Below, piece after piece: positions 53,395 to 64,000 of a DNA stretch of 64,000 nt. The notes below the pieces were generated by a model. It made no database searches, was not told the DNA's origin, and worked only from the letters and a program-made list of their open reading frames with translations. The translations under genes and the position numbers were made by a program. This DNA is from Massilia litorea (GTDB lineage Bacteria > Pseudomonadota > Gammaproteobacteria > Burkholderiales > Burkholderiaceae_D): the NCBI RefSeq assembly GCF_015101885.1, contig NZ_CP062941.1, forward strand, positions 4,960,001 to 5,024,000, given 5' to 3'. How positions within the stretch are numbered: position 1 is the first letter of the stretch; every line of letters begins with the position of its first letter.

Positions 53395-54497
53395 TAGCTC
53401 AGCGCCTTCTTGAGTGCTTCGATGAAGGTCGCGTTCTCCTGCGGCAGGCCGATCGAGATGCGCAGCCACTGCGGCAAGCCGTAGGCGCCGACCGGACGCA
53501 CGATCACGCCCTGCTTCAGCAGCGCCAGGTTGACGCGCGCACCGGCCCCGTCATCGTCGCCGACGCGCACCAGCACGAAATTGCCGAAGGAAGGAACGTA
53601 TTCCAGGCCGAGTTCCTCGAAGGCGGCAGTCATCTGCCTGTAGCCCGCGGCGTTGTTCTCGGCGCCCTTCTTGAGGAACTCCTTGTCGTTCAGCGCCGCG
53701 ATCGCCGCCGCCTGGGCCAGCGAATTGACGTTGAAAGGCTGGCGGATGCGGTTCATCAGGTCAGTGACTTCCGGCTGCGCGATCGCAAAGCCCACGCGCA
53801 GGCCGGCCAGGCCATAGGCCTTGGAGAAGGTGCGCGAGACGATCAGGTTCGGGTACTTGCGCACCCAGTCGGCGGATTCGAACTGGTGTTCGGCGGCCAG
53901 GTATTCGTTATAGGCTTCGTCGAGCACGACGACCACGTTCGCCGGCACCTGCTTCAGGAAGGCTTCGATCTCTTGCGCGCCGATAAACGTGCCGGTCGGG
54001 TTGTTCGGGTTGGCGACATACACCAGGCGCGTGTCCGCTTCGATCGCGGCTGCCATGCCTTGCAGGTCGTGGCCGTAGTTCACGGCCGGGACCACGATCG
54101 CGCGCCCGCCCACGCCCTGCGTGGCCAGTGCATACACCGCGAACGAGTACTGCGCGAACACGACCGACTCGCCCTTCTGGACGAAGGCATGGGCGGCGAT
54201 TTCGAGGATGTCGTTGCTGCCGTTGCCGAGCGTGATCCAGTCGGCCGGCACGTCGTAGCGCGCGGCCAGCGCGGCTTTCAGTTCGAAGCCGTTGGCATCC
54301 GGATAGCGGCCGAGGTCGGCGGCGGCCTGCGCCATCGCGGCCTTGCTTGACTCGGGCACGCCGAACGGATTCTCGTTGGAGGCGAGCTTGACGATGCTGG
54401 CTTCATCTAAACCGAACTCGCGGGCGACTTCAGCGATGGGTTTGCCGGCCTGGTAAGGGGCGATGGCGCGGACGTATTCTGGACCGAATTTCGACAT
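53394..54497 (-). CDS. hisC: Histidinol-phosphate/aromatic aminotransferase
   Basis: 367 residues, class II/I PLP aminotransferase: [34 protein letters not shown] and the PLP lysine in [17 protein letters not shown]. Because it sits between pheA and tyrA, this copy probably transaminates phenylpyruvate and hydroxyphenylpyruvate, besides or instead of histidinol phosphate. Overlap with tyrA is one base. Confidence 0.9.
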   Translation of the reverse strand: MSKFGPEYVRAIAPYQAGKPIAEVAREFGLDEASIVKLASNENPFGVPESSKAAMAQAAADLGRYPDANGFELKAALAARYDVPADWITLGNGSNDILEIAAHAFVQKGESVVFAQYSFAVYALATQGVGGRAIVVPAVNYGHDLQGMAAAIEADTRLVYVANPNNPTGTFIGAQEIEAFLKQVPANVVVVLDEAYNEYLAAEHQFESADWVRKYPNLIVSRTFSKAYGLAGLRVGFAIAQPEVTDLMNRIRQPFNVNSLAQAAAIAALNDKEFLKKGAENNAAGYRQMTAAFEELGLEYVPSFGNFVLVRVGDDDGAGARVNLALLKQGVIVRPVGAYGLPQWLRISIGLPQENATFIEALKKALS

Positions 54498-54520
54498 GGA
54501 CTAGACTCAAAAAGTAGATA

Positions 54521-55591
54521 TTAGAGGCCGACCGGGTAGGAACCCAGCAGCTTGAAAAAGGCGGCGTTGTCGTGCAGTTCCTCGAGGGCGCGCGCGACGG
54601 CTTCGTCCTGGCGGTGACCCTCGACGTCGACATAGAAGTAATACTCCCAGGTGCCGATGCGTGCCGGACGCGATTCGAAGCGCGTCATCGACACGCCATG
54701 CGTCGCCAGCGGCGCCAGCAGTTTATACACGGCGCCCGCCTTGTTCGGCACGGCCAGCACCAGCGAGGTGCGGTCGCGTCCCGACGGGCTGGTCTGCAGC
54801 GAGCCGATCACGGAAAAGCGGGTGCGGTTGTGCGGATCGTCCTGGATGTGGGCCTGGACCACGCCCAGCTGGTACTGCTCGCCCGCCATCTCGCTGGCGA
54901 TCGCCGCCACGGTCGGGTCGCGGCTCGCCAGGACCGCCGCTTCCGCGTTGGAGGCCACGGCGCGGCGTTCGATGTTCGGGTGGTGCAGGTTCAGCCAGAC
55001 CTGGCACTGCGCCAGGGCCTGGGAATGCGCGCAGACGACGGTGACGCCGTCCATGCTGCCGGTCTTCGTCATCAGGCTGTGGTGCACGGGGATCGAGACT
55101 TCGCCCGAAATCGCGGTGGTCGTCGCCAGCATCAGGTCGAGCGTGCGGTTGATGGCGCCCTCGGACGAGTTCTCGACCGGGACCACGCCGAAGTCGGCGG
55201 TGCCGGCTTCCGTTGCGCGGAATACCTCGTCGATCGAGGCGCAAGGCAGGCCTTCGACGGCGTGGCCGAAATGTTGGTAGACGGCCTGCTCGCTGAAGGT
55301 GCCGGCCGGTCCCAGGTAGGCGACGGTGACGCGCTTTTCCAGCGCGCGGCAGGCCGACATCACCTCGCGGAAGATGGTCTGCACGTCCTGGTTTTTCAGC
55401 GGGCCCGGATTGCGGTCGGCGACGCCGCGCAGCACCTGCGCTTCGCGCTCGGGGCGGAATACGGGGGCGGCGGTTTCGGCTTTCACGTGGCCGACTTCCT
55501 GGGCGATGCGGCCGCGCTGGCTGAGCAGGTCCAGGATTTGCGCGTCGATCGCGTCGATCTGCTGGCGCAGTGGGGTGAGTTTGTCTGTCAT
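54521..55591 (-). CDS. pheA: Bifunctional chorismate mutase/prephenate dehydratase
   Basis: 356 residues. AroQ chorismate mutase domain (about 1-85: TPLRQQIDAIDAQILDLLSQR), prephenate dehydratase domain (about 90-275: VAYLGPAGTFSEQAVYQHFG, VPVENSSEGAINRTLD) and an ACT domain (about 280-356) with the phenylalanine-binding ESRP motif in MTRFESRPARIG. Makes phenylpyruvate and should be feedback-inhibited by phenylalanine. Confidence 0.95.
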   Translation of the reverse strand: MTDKLTPLRQQIDAIDAQILDLLSQRGRIAQEVGHVKAETAAPVFRPEREAQVLRGVADRNPGPLKNQDVQTIFREVMSACRALEKRVTVAYLGPAGTFSEQAVYQHFGHAVEGLPCASIDEVFRATEAGTADFGVVPVENSSEGAINRTLDLMLATTTAISGEVSIPVHHSLMTKTGSMDGVTVVCAHSQALAQCQVWLNLHHPNIERRAVASNAEAAVLASRDPTVAAIASEMAGEQYQLGVVQAHIQDDPHNRTRFSVIGSLQTSPSGRDRTSLVLAVPNKAGAVYKLLAPLATHGVSMTRFESRPARIGTWEYYFYVDVEGHRQDEAVARALEELHDNAAFFKLLGSYPVGL

Positions 55592-55638
55592 GGTGTGCTG
55601 ATAAATGGCTGCTGTTTTATTTGGTGGCCGTTGCGTAA

Positions 55639-55666
55639 CGTAGGGTGGGCACTCGTGCCCACGCGG
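55639..55666 (+). repeat. REP-like palindrome 13 (forward, CAC type)
   Basis: CGTAGGGTGGGC-ACTCGT-GCCCACGCGG, paired with copy 14. Confidence 0.87.
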
Positions 55667-55735
55667 TCACCGGCTGAACTGTTGCGGCTCGTCCGTGGCC
55701 CGTTACCGGGTGCAGGTGGTAAGCACCGGCACGTA

Positions 55736-55762
55736 CGCGTGGGCTCGAGAGCCCACCCTACG
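55736..55762 (-). repeat. REP-like palindrome 14 (reverse, CTC type)
   Basis: CGCGTGGGC-TCGAGA-GCCCACCCTACGG. Again a mixed pair with copy 13, 70 bp away. Confidence 0.87.
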
Positions 55763-55801
55763 GCGCACAACCGCCGCGGATTGGAAATCCACCGCCGGGT
55801 T

Positions 55802-56890
55802 TTACCGCCCCGCAAACTCGTTCAAATAATCGACCAGGGCCTGCACCCCTTCGATCGGCATCGCATTGTAAATGGATGCCCGCATGCCCCCGACGGACTT
55901 GTGGCCCTTCAGCTGCAGTAGCCCGCGCGCCTTCGCGCCGGCCAGGAATTGGTCATTCAGTGATTCGTCGCGCAGATAGAACGGAATATTCATGCGCGAG
56001 CGGCACGACTCCTCCACGCGGTTGCTGTAGAAATCGTCGCGATCCAGCGCCTCGTACAGCAGGCGCGCTTTCTCGATATTACGCGCTTCCATCGCCGCCA
56101 CGCCACCCTGGCGCTTGAGATGGGCGAATACCAGGCCGGCGATATAGATCGCATAGGTCGGCGGCGTATTGAACATCGACTCGTGCTCGGCCACGTTCTT
56201 CCAGTGGAAGGCGGACGGACAGGCCGGCAGCGCGTACTCCAGCAAATCCTCGCGCACGATCACCAGCGTCAGGCCGGCCGGGCCGATGTTCTTCTGGGCG
56301 CCGGCGAAGATCACGCCATATTTCGACACGTCGATGACACGCGACAGGATGTGCGAGGACATGTCCGCCACCAGCGGCACGCCGTCCAGGGGCTGCGGCA
56401 CGAAGTTGTACTCGACGCCGTCGATCGTTTCGTTGGTGCAAACGTGCAGGTAGGCCGCGCCGTCGGTGAGTTTCCAGGTGGCTGGATCTGGTACGCGCGT
56501 AAACCCCTCGGCCTGGCTCGAGGCGGCGACGTTCACCTGCGCATAGCGCGCCGCTTCCTTGATCGATTTGCCCGACCACGAACCCGTGTGCACGAAATCG
56601 ATGGTGCCCGGCTGGGCTACGCGTCCCAGCAGGTTCAGCGGGATCACCGCATTCTGGCCCAGTCCCCCGCCCTGCATGAACAGGATCTTGTAGTTCGCAG
56701 GGACGGCCAGCAGCTCGCGCAGGTCGGCCTCGGCCTGTTTATAAATCGAGATGAATTCAGGGCCGCGATGGCTCATCTCCATCACCGACATGCCGCTGCC
56801 GTGCCAGTCGAGCATTTCGCTGGCGGCTTGTTGCAATACTTCCTTGGGGAGGACGGCAGGTCCTGCCGAAAAATTGAATACGTGGGTCAT
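55802..56890 (-). CDS. serC: Phosphoserine aminotransferase
   Basis: 362 residues from the ATG at 56890 ([19 protein letters not shown]). PLP enzyme for serine and pyridoxine synthesis: [33 protein letters not shown] and the PLP lysine in [13 protein letters not shown]. It starts about 70 bp after the gyrA stop, beyond the gyrA terminator. Confidence 0.95.
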   Translation of the reverse strand: MTHVFNFSAGPAVLPKEVLQQAASEMLDWHGSGMSVMEMSHRGPEFISIYKQAEADLRELLAVPANYKILFMQGGGLGQNAVIPLNLLGRVAQPGTIDFVHTGSWSGKSIKEAARYAQVNVAASSQAEGFTRVPDPATWKLTDGAAYLHVCTNETIDGVEYNFVPQPLDGVPLVADMSSHILSRVIDVSKYGVIFAGAQKNIGPAGLTLVIVREDLLEYALPACPSAFHWKNVAEHESMFNTPPTYAIYIAGLVFAHLKRQGGVAAMEARNIEKARLLYEALDRDDFYSNRVEESCRSRMNIPFYLRDESLNDQFLAGAKARGLLQLKGHKSVGGMRASIYNAMPIEGVQALVDYLNEFAGR

Positions 56891-56921
56891 GCGGTCCTTT
56901 CGCCCTGGTTTGATTGGTTCT

Positions 56922-56952
56922 AAAAAAAACGCCACCCGCGCAGGGTGGCGTT
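56922..56952 (-). terminator. Intrinsic terminator after gyrA
   Basis: On the minus strand, ten-bp stem AACGCCACCC/GGGTGGCGTT, five-base loop, followed by eight T. It separates gyrA from serC. Confidence 0.93.
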
Positions 56953-56959
56953 CGCTGGC

Positions 56960-59578
<2,619 letters not shown>

Positions 59579-59975
59579 TGTGCGGGTCGACTGCTTTCAG
59601 GCTAATGGTTATGAGTTCCAACGGATGATTCTACCATGCACCTATACAGTGAGCGACATTTGCCGAAGAGACAATCCACCCTTGTTTCATGCACAATTGT
59701 TGAGCTGACACATGCACGTCATAAACATTCGTCAAGCTGTCGTACACTACAGGGACGTTGTTGCGCAGAAACAACGCGCACCACGCCATGCATCGTGATT
59801 GCGCAGGCGCCGGTCGTACGGATATGGCGAATGTGGCAAAATGGCCGAGAAGTTAATTGCTTGTTTCATAATGCGAAACGAACATGTCCGGAAATGATGT
59901 TAATATTCTGCCTACGTTGTCGCAAATAATGAAATTTCGCAGCGAAAAGATTTAAAACCGAAAGGAACGAAAAAT
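59579..59975. other. Divergent promoter region of gyrA and the OmpA-family gene
   Basis: About 400 bp, AT-rich towards the OmpA side, without open frames of note. It contains the inverted repeat CGTTGTT-N7-AACAACG at 59756-59776. A purine-rich AAAGGAACG ribosome site lies before the OmpA start. Confidence 0.6.
59756..59776. promoter_or_regulatory. Inverted repeat between gyrA and ompA-like gene
   Basis: Seven-bp perfect inverted repeat CGTTGTT/AACAACG with a seven-base loop. It shares TTGTTGCG-N6-CAAC with the leader of the HTH-like gene at 41890. Confidence 0.45.
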
Positions 59976-60689
59976 ATGAAGAAGATTGCAACCCTCATGC
60001 TCGCGGCTACGGCAGCGATGGCTGGCAGTGCGTTCGCTCAGAGCGCTCCGCCGTACGCGCCGCTGACCACCGACATCCAGGCGAACAAGCCGTACAGCGC
60101 GTACGTCCAGGACAGCCGCGGCGTGATCGCGCGCGATCCTTTCGGCCTGTGCTGGCGTACCGGCTACTGGACCCCGGCCGACGCGGTCCCAGGCTGCGAT
60201 GCGCCGCTGTGCGTCCCGCCTGAAAAGCTTGAAAACGGCAAGTGCGTGGCCCCACCGCCACCACCGGTCGAAGCCGCACCGGCGCCTGCCCCAGCCCCTG
60301 CACCAGCACCGGCACCAGTGCCGACCTCGGAAAAGGTGAGCTACTCGGCTGACGCCTTCTTCGATTTCGACAAGGCCGTCCTGAAGCCTGAAGGCAAGAA
60401 GTCGCTCGACGAGCTGACCTCGAAGCTGGGCGACATGAACCTGGAAGTCATCATCGCCGTCGGCCACACCGACTCGATCGGCACCGATGCCTACAACCAG
60501 AAGCTGTCGATCCGCCGCGCCGAATCGGTCAAGGCTTACCTGCAGAGCAAGGGCATCGACGCCAACCGCGTCTACACCGAAGGCAAGGGCGAGAAGCAGC
60601 CTGTCGCTGACAACAAGAGCTCGGCTGGCCGCGCGAAGAATCGCCGCGTCGAGATCGAAGTCGTCGGTACCCGTACCCGCCAGCAGTAA
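59976..60689 (+). CDS. OmpA-family outer-membrane protein
   Basis: 237 residues with a signal peptide ending AFAQ. There is no eight-strand barrel: the N-terminal part (22-85) is short and has two Cys pairs ([21 protein letters not shown]). A Pro/Ala hinge (about 90-115, [10 protein letters not shown]) leads to the peptidoglycan-binding OmpA C-terminal domain: [54 protein letters not shown]. Probably a very abundant envelope protein that ties the outer membrane to peptidoglycan. Confidence 0.92.
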   Translation: MKKIATLMLAATAAMAGSAFAQSAPPYAPLTTDIQANKPYSAYVQDSRGVIARDPFGLCWRTGYWTPADAVPGCDAPLCVPPEKLENGKCVAPPPPPVEAAPAPAPAPAPAPAPVPTSEKVSYSADAFFDFDKAVLKPEGKKSLDELTSKLGDMNLEVIIAVGHTDSIGTDAYNQKLSIRRAESVKAYLQSKGIDANRVYTEGKGEKQPVADNKSSAGRAKNRRVEIEVVGTRTRQQ

Positions 60690-60708
60690 TTTGCCTGGTG
60701 GTACGAAG

Positions 60709-60734
60709 AACCCCGCCCTGGCGGGGTTTTTTTT
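60709..60734 (+). terminator. Intrinsic terminator after the OmpA-family gene
   Basis: Stem AACCCCGC/GCGGGGTT with loop CCTG, followed by eight T. Confidence 0.93.
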
Positions 60735-60799
60735 CGCCCCTATATTTTTGTCGCCATGCGTCCGTCGCAGGCCAATATTTCCCGCTATTATTCCGACCT

Positions 60800-61501
60800 A
60801 TGACTACGAACGCCGATCCTTTAGAAATCAACAAATTCAGCGAGCTGGCCCACCGCTGGTGGGACCCTACTTCCGAGTTCCGCCCGCTGCACGAAATCAA
60901 CCCGCTGCGCCTGGAGTGGATCAACGCGCGCGCACCCCTGGCCGGCAAGAAGGTGATCGACATCGGTTGCGGCGGCGGCGTGCTGTCCGAATCGATGGCG
61001 CGCAAGGGCGCGAAAGTTACCGGCATCGACCTGTCGAAAAAGGCACTGAAGGTCGCCGACCTGCACAGCCTGGAAGCCGGCATCGAGGTGCGCTACAAAC
61101 TCATCGCCGCCGAAGATATGGCGGCGGAAGAGCCGGGCCAGTACGACGTCGTGACCTGCATGGAAATGCTGGAACACGTGCCGGACCCCGCCTCGATCGT
61201 GCGCGCCGCGGCTGCGCTCGTAAAACCGGGCGGCCACCTGTTCTTCTCGACCATCAACCGCAACCCGAAAGCCTATCTGCTGGCCGTGATCGGCGCCGAA
61301 TACGTGCTGCGCATGCTGCCGCGCGGCACCCATGACTACGGCAAATTCCTGACCCCGGCTGAACTGTCGCAATTCATGCGCGCTGCCGGCCTGCAGGTCG
61401 AAGGCATGAAGGGCCTGACCTACAATCCGCTGACCAAGATCTACTCGCTCAACAACGACACCGATGTGAACTACATGGTGGCTTGCACCAAGCCTGTGTA
61501 A
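60800..61501 (+). CDS. ubiG: Ubiquinone biosynthesis O-methyltransferase
   Basis: 233 residues from the ATG at 60800 ([23 protein letters not shown]); the longer frame upstream crosses the terminator. SAM-binding motif [19 protein letters not shown], plus [12 protein letters not shown] and the C-terminal [10 protein letters not shown], all typical of UbiG. It carries out both O-methylation steps of ubiquinone synthesis. Followed by gph 41 bp later, the standard pairing. Confidence 0.95.
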   Translation: MTTNADPLEINKFSELAHRWWDPTSEFRPLHEINPLRLEWINARAPLAGKKVIDIGCGGGVLSESMARKGAKVTGIDLSKKALKVADLHSLEAGIEVRYKLIAAEDMAAEEPGQYDVVTCMEMLEHVPDPASIVRAAAALVKPGGHLFFSTINRNPKAYLLAVIGAEYVLRMLPRGTHDYGKFLTPAELSQFMRAAGLQVEGMKGLTYNPLTKIYSLNNDTDVNYMVACTKPV

Positions 61502-61542
61502 CCAAGCCTGTTTGATCAAGCCTCTTTCATTTCCCTGCCCTG

Positions 61543-62244
61543 ATGACTTCCCCTGCCCTGACCCCGGCACCGCGTGCCGTCCTGTTCGACCTCGACGGCA
61601 CCCTGGCCGACACCGCGCCCGATCTCGCCGCCGCCGTCAACTGGCTGCGCACCGAGCGCGGCCTCGCGCCCACGCCCTACAGCGTGCTGCGTCCAACCGC
61701 CTCGGCGGGGGCGCGCGGCATGATCGGCGCCGCCTTCGGCCTGGCGCCGGGGGACGAAGGCTACGAAGAATTGCGCCTGCAATGGTTCGACCGCTACCAG
61801 TCGAACATGGCCAATGAGAGCGGCCTGTTCGAGGGCATCGATGCACTCCTGCAGGGCATCGAGGAAGCCGGCATGGCCTGGGGCGTCGTCACCAACAAGC
61901 CGGCGCGCTTCACCGACCCGCTGATCCCGCAGATCGGCCTGGCGCACGCCGGCTGCATCGTCTCCGGCGACACCATGCCGCACGCCAAACCGCATCCGGC
62001 ACCCTTGCTGGAAGGCGCGCGCCGGCTCGCTATCGCACCGGAGCATTGCTGGTATGTCGGCGACGACCTGCGCGACGTCGAGGCCGGCCGCGCGGCCGGG
62101 ATGCTGACGGTGGCCTGCGCCTGGGGATACTGTGGCGCGATCGAGCCGCAGACCTGGGGCGCCGATTTCCTGTGCGCGACGCCGCTCGACCTGCTGGACC
62201 TGCTGCGCAGCTACGTCCGCATGCCTGTTGCGGCAAGGGCGTGA
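61543..62244 (+). CDS. gph: Phosphoglycolate phosphatase
   Basis: 233 residues, HAD superfamily: motif I LFDLDGTLADTAPDL, motif II VVTNKP, motif III and IV around KPHPAPLLEGA and VGDDLRDVEAGRAAG. Hydrolyses 2-phosphoglycolate; in the family some members act on other small phosphates. Operon with ubiG, as in other beta- and gammaproteobacteria. Confidence 0.93.
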   Translation: MTSPALTPAPRAVLFDLDGTLADTAPDLAAAVNWLRTERGLAPTPYSVLRPTASAGARGMIGAAFGLAPGDEGYEELRLQWFDRYQSNMANESGLFEGIDALLQGIEEAGMAWGVVTNKPARFTDPLIPQIGLAHAGCIVSGDTMPHAKPHPAPLLEGARRLAIAPEHCWYVGDDLRDVEAGRAAGMLTVACAWGYCGAIEPQTWGADFLCATPLDLLDLLRSYVRMPVAARA

Positions 62245-62348
62245 ATACTTACATCTGATTACGATTGATACCGGTTTCTGTCTACCGTGTAACTGTCTTA
62301 ATCCGTAATCTGCATCCATCGACAACGCAACAACAGATGGAGCAGACC

Positions 62349-63011
62349 ATGAACACCACCGCAACCGCCACCCGTATTCATCCCCTGATGGCCGCAGCAG
62401 CCGCTTCGGTGATCATCGTCAGCCTGACCGGCGCCGCCGCCATCTCCGGCATGCTGCCGAGCTCGCGCAGCGCACCGGAGCCGCAAGCGGCCGTGCTGGC
62501 ACCGACCGCCGCCGTGCCGCTGGCCGCACCAGGCGCGCCAAACCAGTATCAAGCCGCACTGCAAACCCAGGCGCAGTACGCCGCTCCGCAGGCCGCCGGC
62601 CAGGTGCAGGCAGGCGCCTTGAACCAGTACCCACAGGCCGCACCGACGGTCGTGAGCGCCGCTCCGGGCACGACGACTTACGTGCAAAGCCCGAACGCAC
62701 CGACCGTGATCGTCAAGCAGGAAGCGGCGCCAGCGGCGAAGCCGCGTGTGGTCGAGCGTGTCGTCGAGCGCCGCGTCGTCGAGCACCGTCCGGTCCGCCA
62801 CGTCGAGCGTTACGAGCAGCCGACCTACCGCCAGGCACCCGCCCCGGCACCGGCCCAGCCGAGCTATGTCGGCATCGGTACCGGCGCCGTCATCGGCGGC
62901 CTGATCGGCAACCAGGTCGGCGGCGGCAACGGCAAGAAACTGGCCACGCTGGCCGGCATCATCGGCGGCGGCTACATCGGCAACGAAGTCGCCAAGCGCA
63001 ACGGCCAGTAA
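62349..63011 (+). CDS. Glycine zipper 2TM domain protein
   Basis: 220 residues from the ATG at 62349 (GGAG 6 bases upstream; another ATG at 62337 is possible). A signal-anchor helix (about 10-38), an Ala/Gln/Pro-rich linker and a basic region (RVVERVVERRVVEHR). The C-terminal glycine-zipper follows (about 172-218: GIGTGAVIGGLIGNQVGGGN, TLAGIIGGGYIGNEVA), the Rick_17kDa/SlyB type. Proteins of this type sit in the cell envelope; function is not known. Confidence 0.85.
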   Translation: MNTTATATRIHPLMAAAAASVIIVSLTGAAAISGMLPSSRSAPEPQAAVLAPTAAVPLAAPGAPNQYQAALQTQAQYAAPQAAGQVQAGALNQYPQAAPTVVSAAPGTTTYVQSPNAPTVIVKQEAAPAAKPRVVERVVERRVVEHRPVRHVERYEQPTYRQAPAPAPAQPSYVGIGTGAVIGGLIGNQVGGGNGKKLATLAGIIGGGYIGNEVAKRNGQ

Positions 63012-63037
63012 CAACTTGGCTAAGGACGGTCGCGTAA

Positions 63038-63064
63038 CGTAGGGTGGGCTCTCGAGCCCACGCG
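63038..63064 (+). repeat. REP-like palindrome 15 (forward, CTC type)
   Basis: CGTAGGGTGGGC-TCTCGA-GCCCACGCG, a single copy between the glycine-zipper gene and ssrA. Confidence 0.87.
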
Positions 63065-63201
63065 TTACGTGCCATCGCACACCCGACCGTTCTCATTTTC
63101 GCATCAACGACACCTCACTTTGAAGCAGATCGTAACGCCACCCGGCAAGCGTCCCGACGTACTGCACACGGTCCGCGATTGGAGTACAATGGAGTTTCGT
63201 T

Positions 63202-63560
63202 GGGGGCGACCTGGTTTCGACGTGGGTTGCAAAGCAGTGCAGGGCATACCGAGGACTGGTTACCTCGTAAATACATCCAGAAATCAATAACTGCAAACGA
63301 TAACTCGTACGCACTCGCAGCTTAATTGCTGCTAGCTCTACACTACCTCGCCTCTGGGGTGGGCCGCAAGGCAAGTAGAGTCATTTACAGAGGCTAGGAC
63401 TCAACCGGGTTACTTGGTTGCTTCCGAAATTTAAGGTAACTCGCTGGTACACAGGGTGCACATCCCCGTTGTACTGGTTAAATTAAATGATAGTGCTAAG
63501 TATGTAGAACTGTCTGTAGAGTGCTTGCGGACGCGGGTTCGATTCCCGCCGCCTCCACCA
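63202..63560 (+). ncRNA. ssrA: Transfer-messenger RNA
   Basis: The 5' end GGGGGCGACCTGG and 3' end GCCGCCTCCACCA pair as the acceptor stem (7 bp, one G-U); the T-arm is GGGTTCGATTCCC with encoded CCA. The tag reading frame is at 63293-63325: GCA resume codon, then ANDNSYALAA and TAA. Rescues stalled ribosomes together with SmpB. It is one-piece, as expected in this group. Confidence 0.97.
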
Positions 63561-63618
63561 ACGCACAAAAAAACACACCCCTGAGGGCGAGCCCTCAGGG
63601 GTGTGTTTTTTTGTGCGT
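63561..63618. terminator. Very long perfect inverted-repeat terminator after ssrA
   Basis: A 28-bp arm at 63561-63588 is repeated exactly inverted at 63591-63618 with only GA between. The inner GC part (CACCCCTGAGGGC) and the T-run arm make a strong terminator in both directions. Confidence 0.92.
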
Positions 63619-64000
63619 GGTGTTCGCCGTCGGCAATCGAATCCGCGGACAGCACTGACGCGGGGCGAGGAGGGGTTTCGAGCCGCGCCAGCGGCGAGCC
63701 TCCGAGCGACGTTGCGCCTCCGGGCGCAAGGGCTCTCCGATTCGCCTGACTAAGGAAAATCGCGCAGCGATTTTTTGCCTTTCGCCTTTCTCTTGGACCC
63801 GGCTGTCTCCTTTCGAGCTCATGTCCCAATGCCAGACCTGACCTCGTTCTCGCTACGTTCTCGCTGTGTCTCCTGTTGAACTCGTGTCCGAATGTCAGAC
63901 CTGAACCCGTTCCCGCTGTGACCCCGTTCCCGCTGAGCACGGCGCGCCGGCCGCCCAGCAGCCCGACCCGCCAGGCGCGACACCGCGCCAAAGCAGACGG
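63619..64000. other. Non-coding region with two diverged direct repeats
   Basis: No gene is supported. Two direct repeats of about 50 bp start at 63803 and 63865, each with TGTCTCCT, GTCC-AATG, AGACCTGA and CGTTC-CGCT blocks. On the minus strand they read GGTCAGGTCTG(A/G)CATT(C/G)GGACA, a type of sequence I recall as dispersed in Oxalobacteraceae genomes. The minus-strand frame 63431-63991 is antisense to the tmRNA 3' end. Confidence 0.5.

Noticed and set aside
63431..63991. Minus-strand frame with GGGGGNRTRVRKHSTDSS
   Set aside because: This is the known false protein read antisense through the 3' end of tmRNA (or tRNA).

Overview
The window is GC-rich chromosomal DNA from a betaproteobacterium, most likely Oxalobacteraceae (Massilia/Telluria/Duganella-like). 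This is inferred from the conserved blocks gyrA-serC-pheA-hisC-tyrA-aroA-cmk-rpsA-ihfB-lapA-lapB-rfaE1, exbB-exbD-lpxK-Trm112-kdsB-adk with divergent xseA, and ompA/gyrA plus ubiG-gph, together with the tmRNA tag ANDNSYALAA. No prophage, insertion sequence, plasmid gene, CRISPR array or tRNA was recognised. Most genes are chromosomal housekeeping genes, interrupted by small accessory clusters.

Layout. 1-7.1 kb: 5' part of a two-component-regulator propeller sensor, gamma-glutamyltransferase, a short-chain dehydrogenase behind a 22-bp palindrome, a Pro-rich exported protein, a CoA-transferase/hydrolase, DUF1059 and a DsbA-like thioredoxin. 7.2-13.5 kb: proton-pumping pyrophosphatase, adk and the kdsB-Trm112-lpxK-exbD-exbB operon. 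13.56-14.57 kb: a non-coding array of seven repeat units, the main finding. 14.7-19 kb: xseA, sodB, and an exported RidA-like lipoprotein with a Tat-exported PLP enzyme. 19.1-24 kb: an RstA/RstB-like two-component system split by an opposite-strand operon (MipA/OmpV protein, unknown exported protein, class D beta-lactamase). 24.1-31.3 kb: dsbA with a small membrane protein, a vitamin B12 uptake operon (btuB-btuC-btuD-btuF) behind a cobalamin riboswitch, and a YlqF/RbgA GTPase. 31.5-35 kb: a three-gene exported cluster of two paralogous alpha/beta-hydrolase-like proteins around a membrane-anchored protein. 35.2-42.2 kb: HDAC-family deacetylase, MoxR-DUF58-transglutaminase-MltB, and a small HTH-like protein behind a long AT-rich leader. 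42.3-59.6 kb: cysM, an M28 peptidase, a helix-hairpin-helix protein with a histone H1-like tail, heptose/LPS genes, ihfB, rpsA, cmk, the aromatic amino acid block, serC and gyrA. 59.9-64 kb: OmpA-family protein, ubiG, gph, a glycine-zipper protein and ssrA (tmRNA).

The array between divergent exbB and xseA has seven copies of a composite element. Each carries a DnaA-box-like 9-mer (exact TTATCCACA on the minus strand in units 1, 2 and 7, one base different in the other four) flanked by two weaker CACA boxes at fixed offsets. Exactly 45 bp after the start of the main box lies TTGATT, which in five of seven units completes the E. coli IHF consensus. The sequence between the boxes has drifted but the spacing has not. 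This suggests a datA- or DARS-like DnaA/IHF locus, not known to me in this group; function is inference only.

A second genome-level feature is an intergenic palindromic repeat (CGTAGGGTGGGC-N6-GCCCACGCGG), present 15 times, mostly as pairs, placed between convergent or tandem genes and never in a divergent promoter region.
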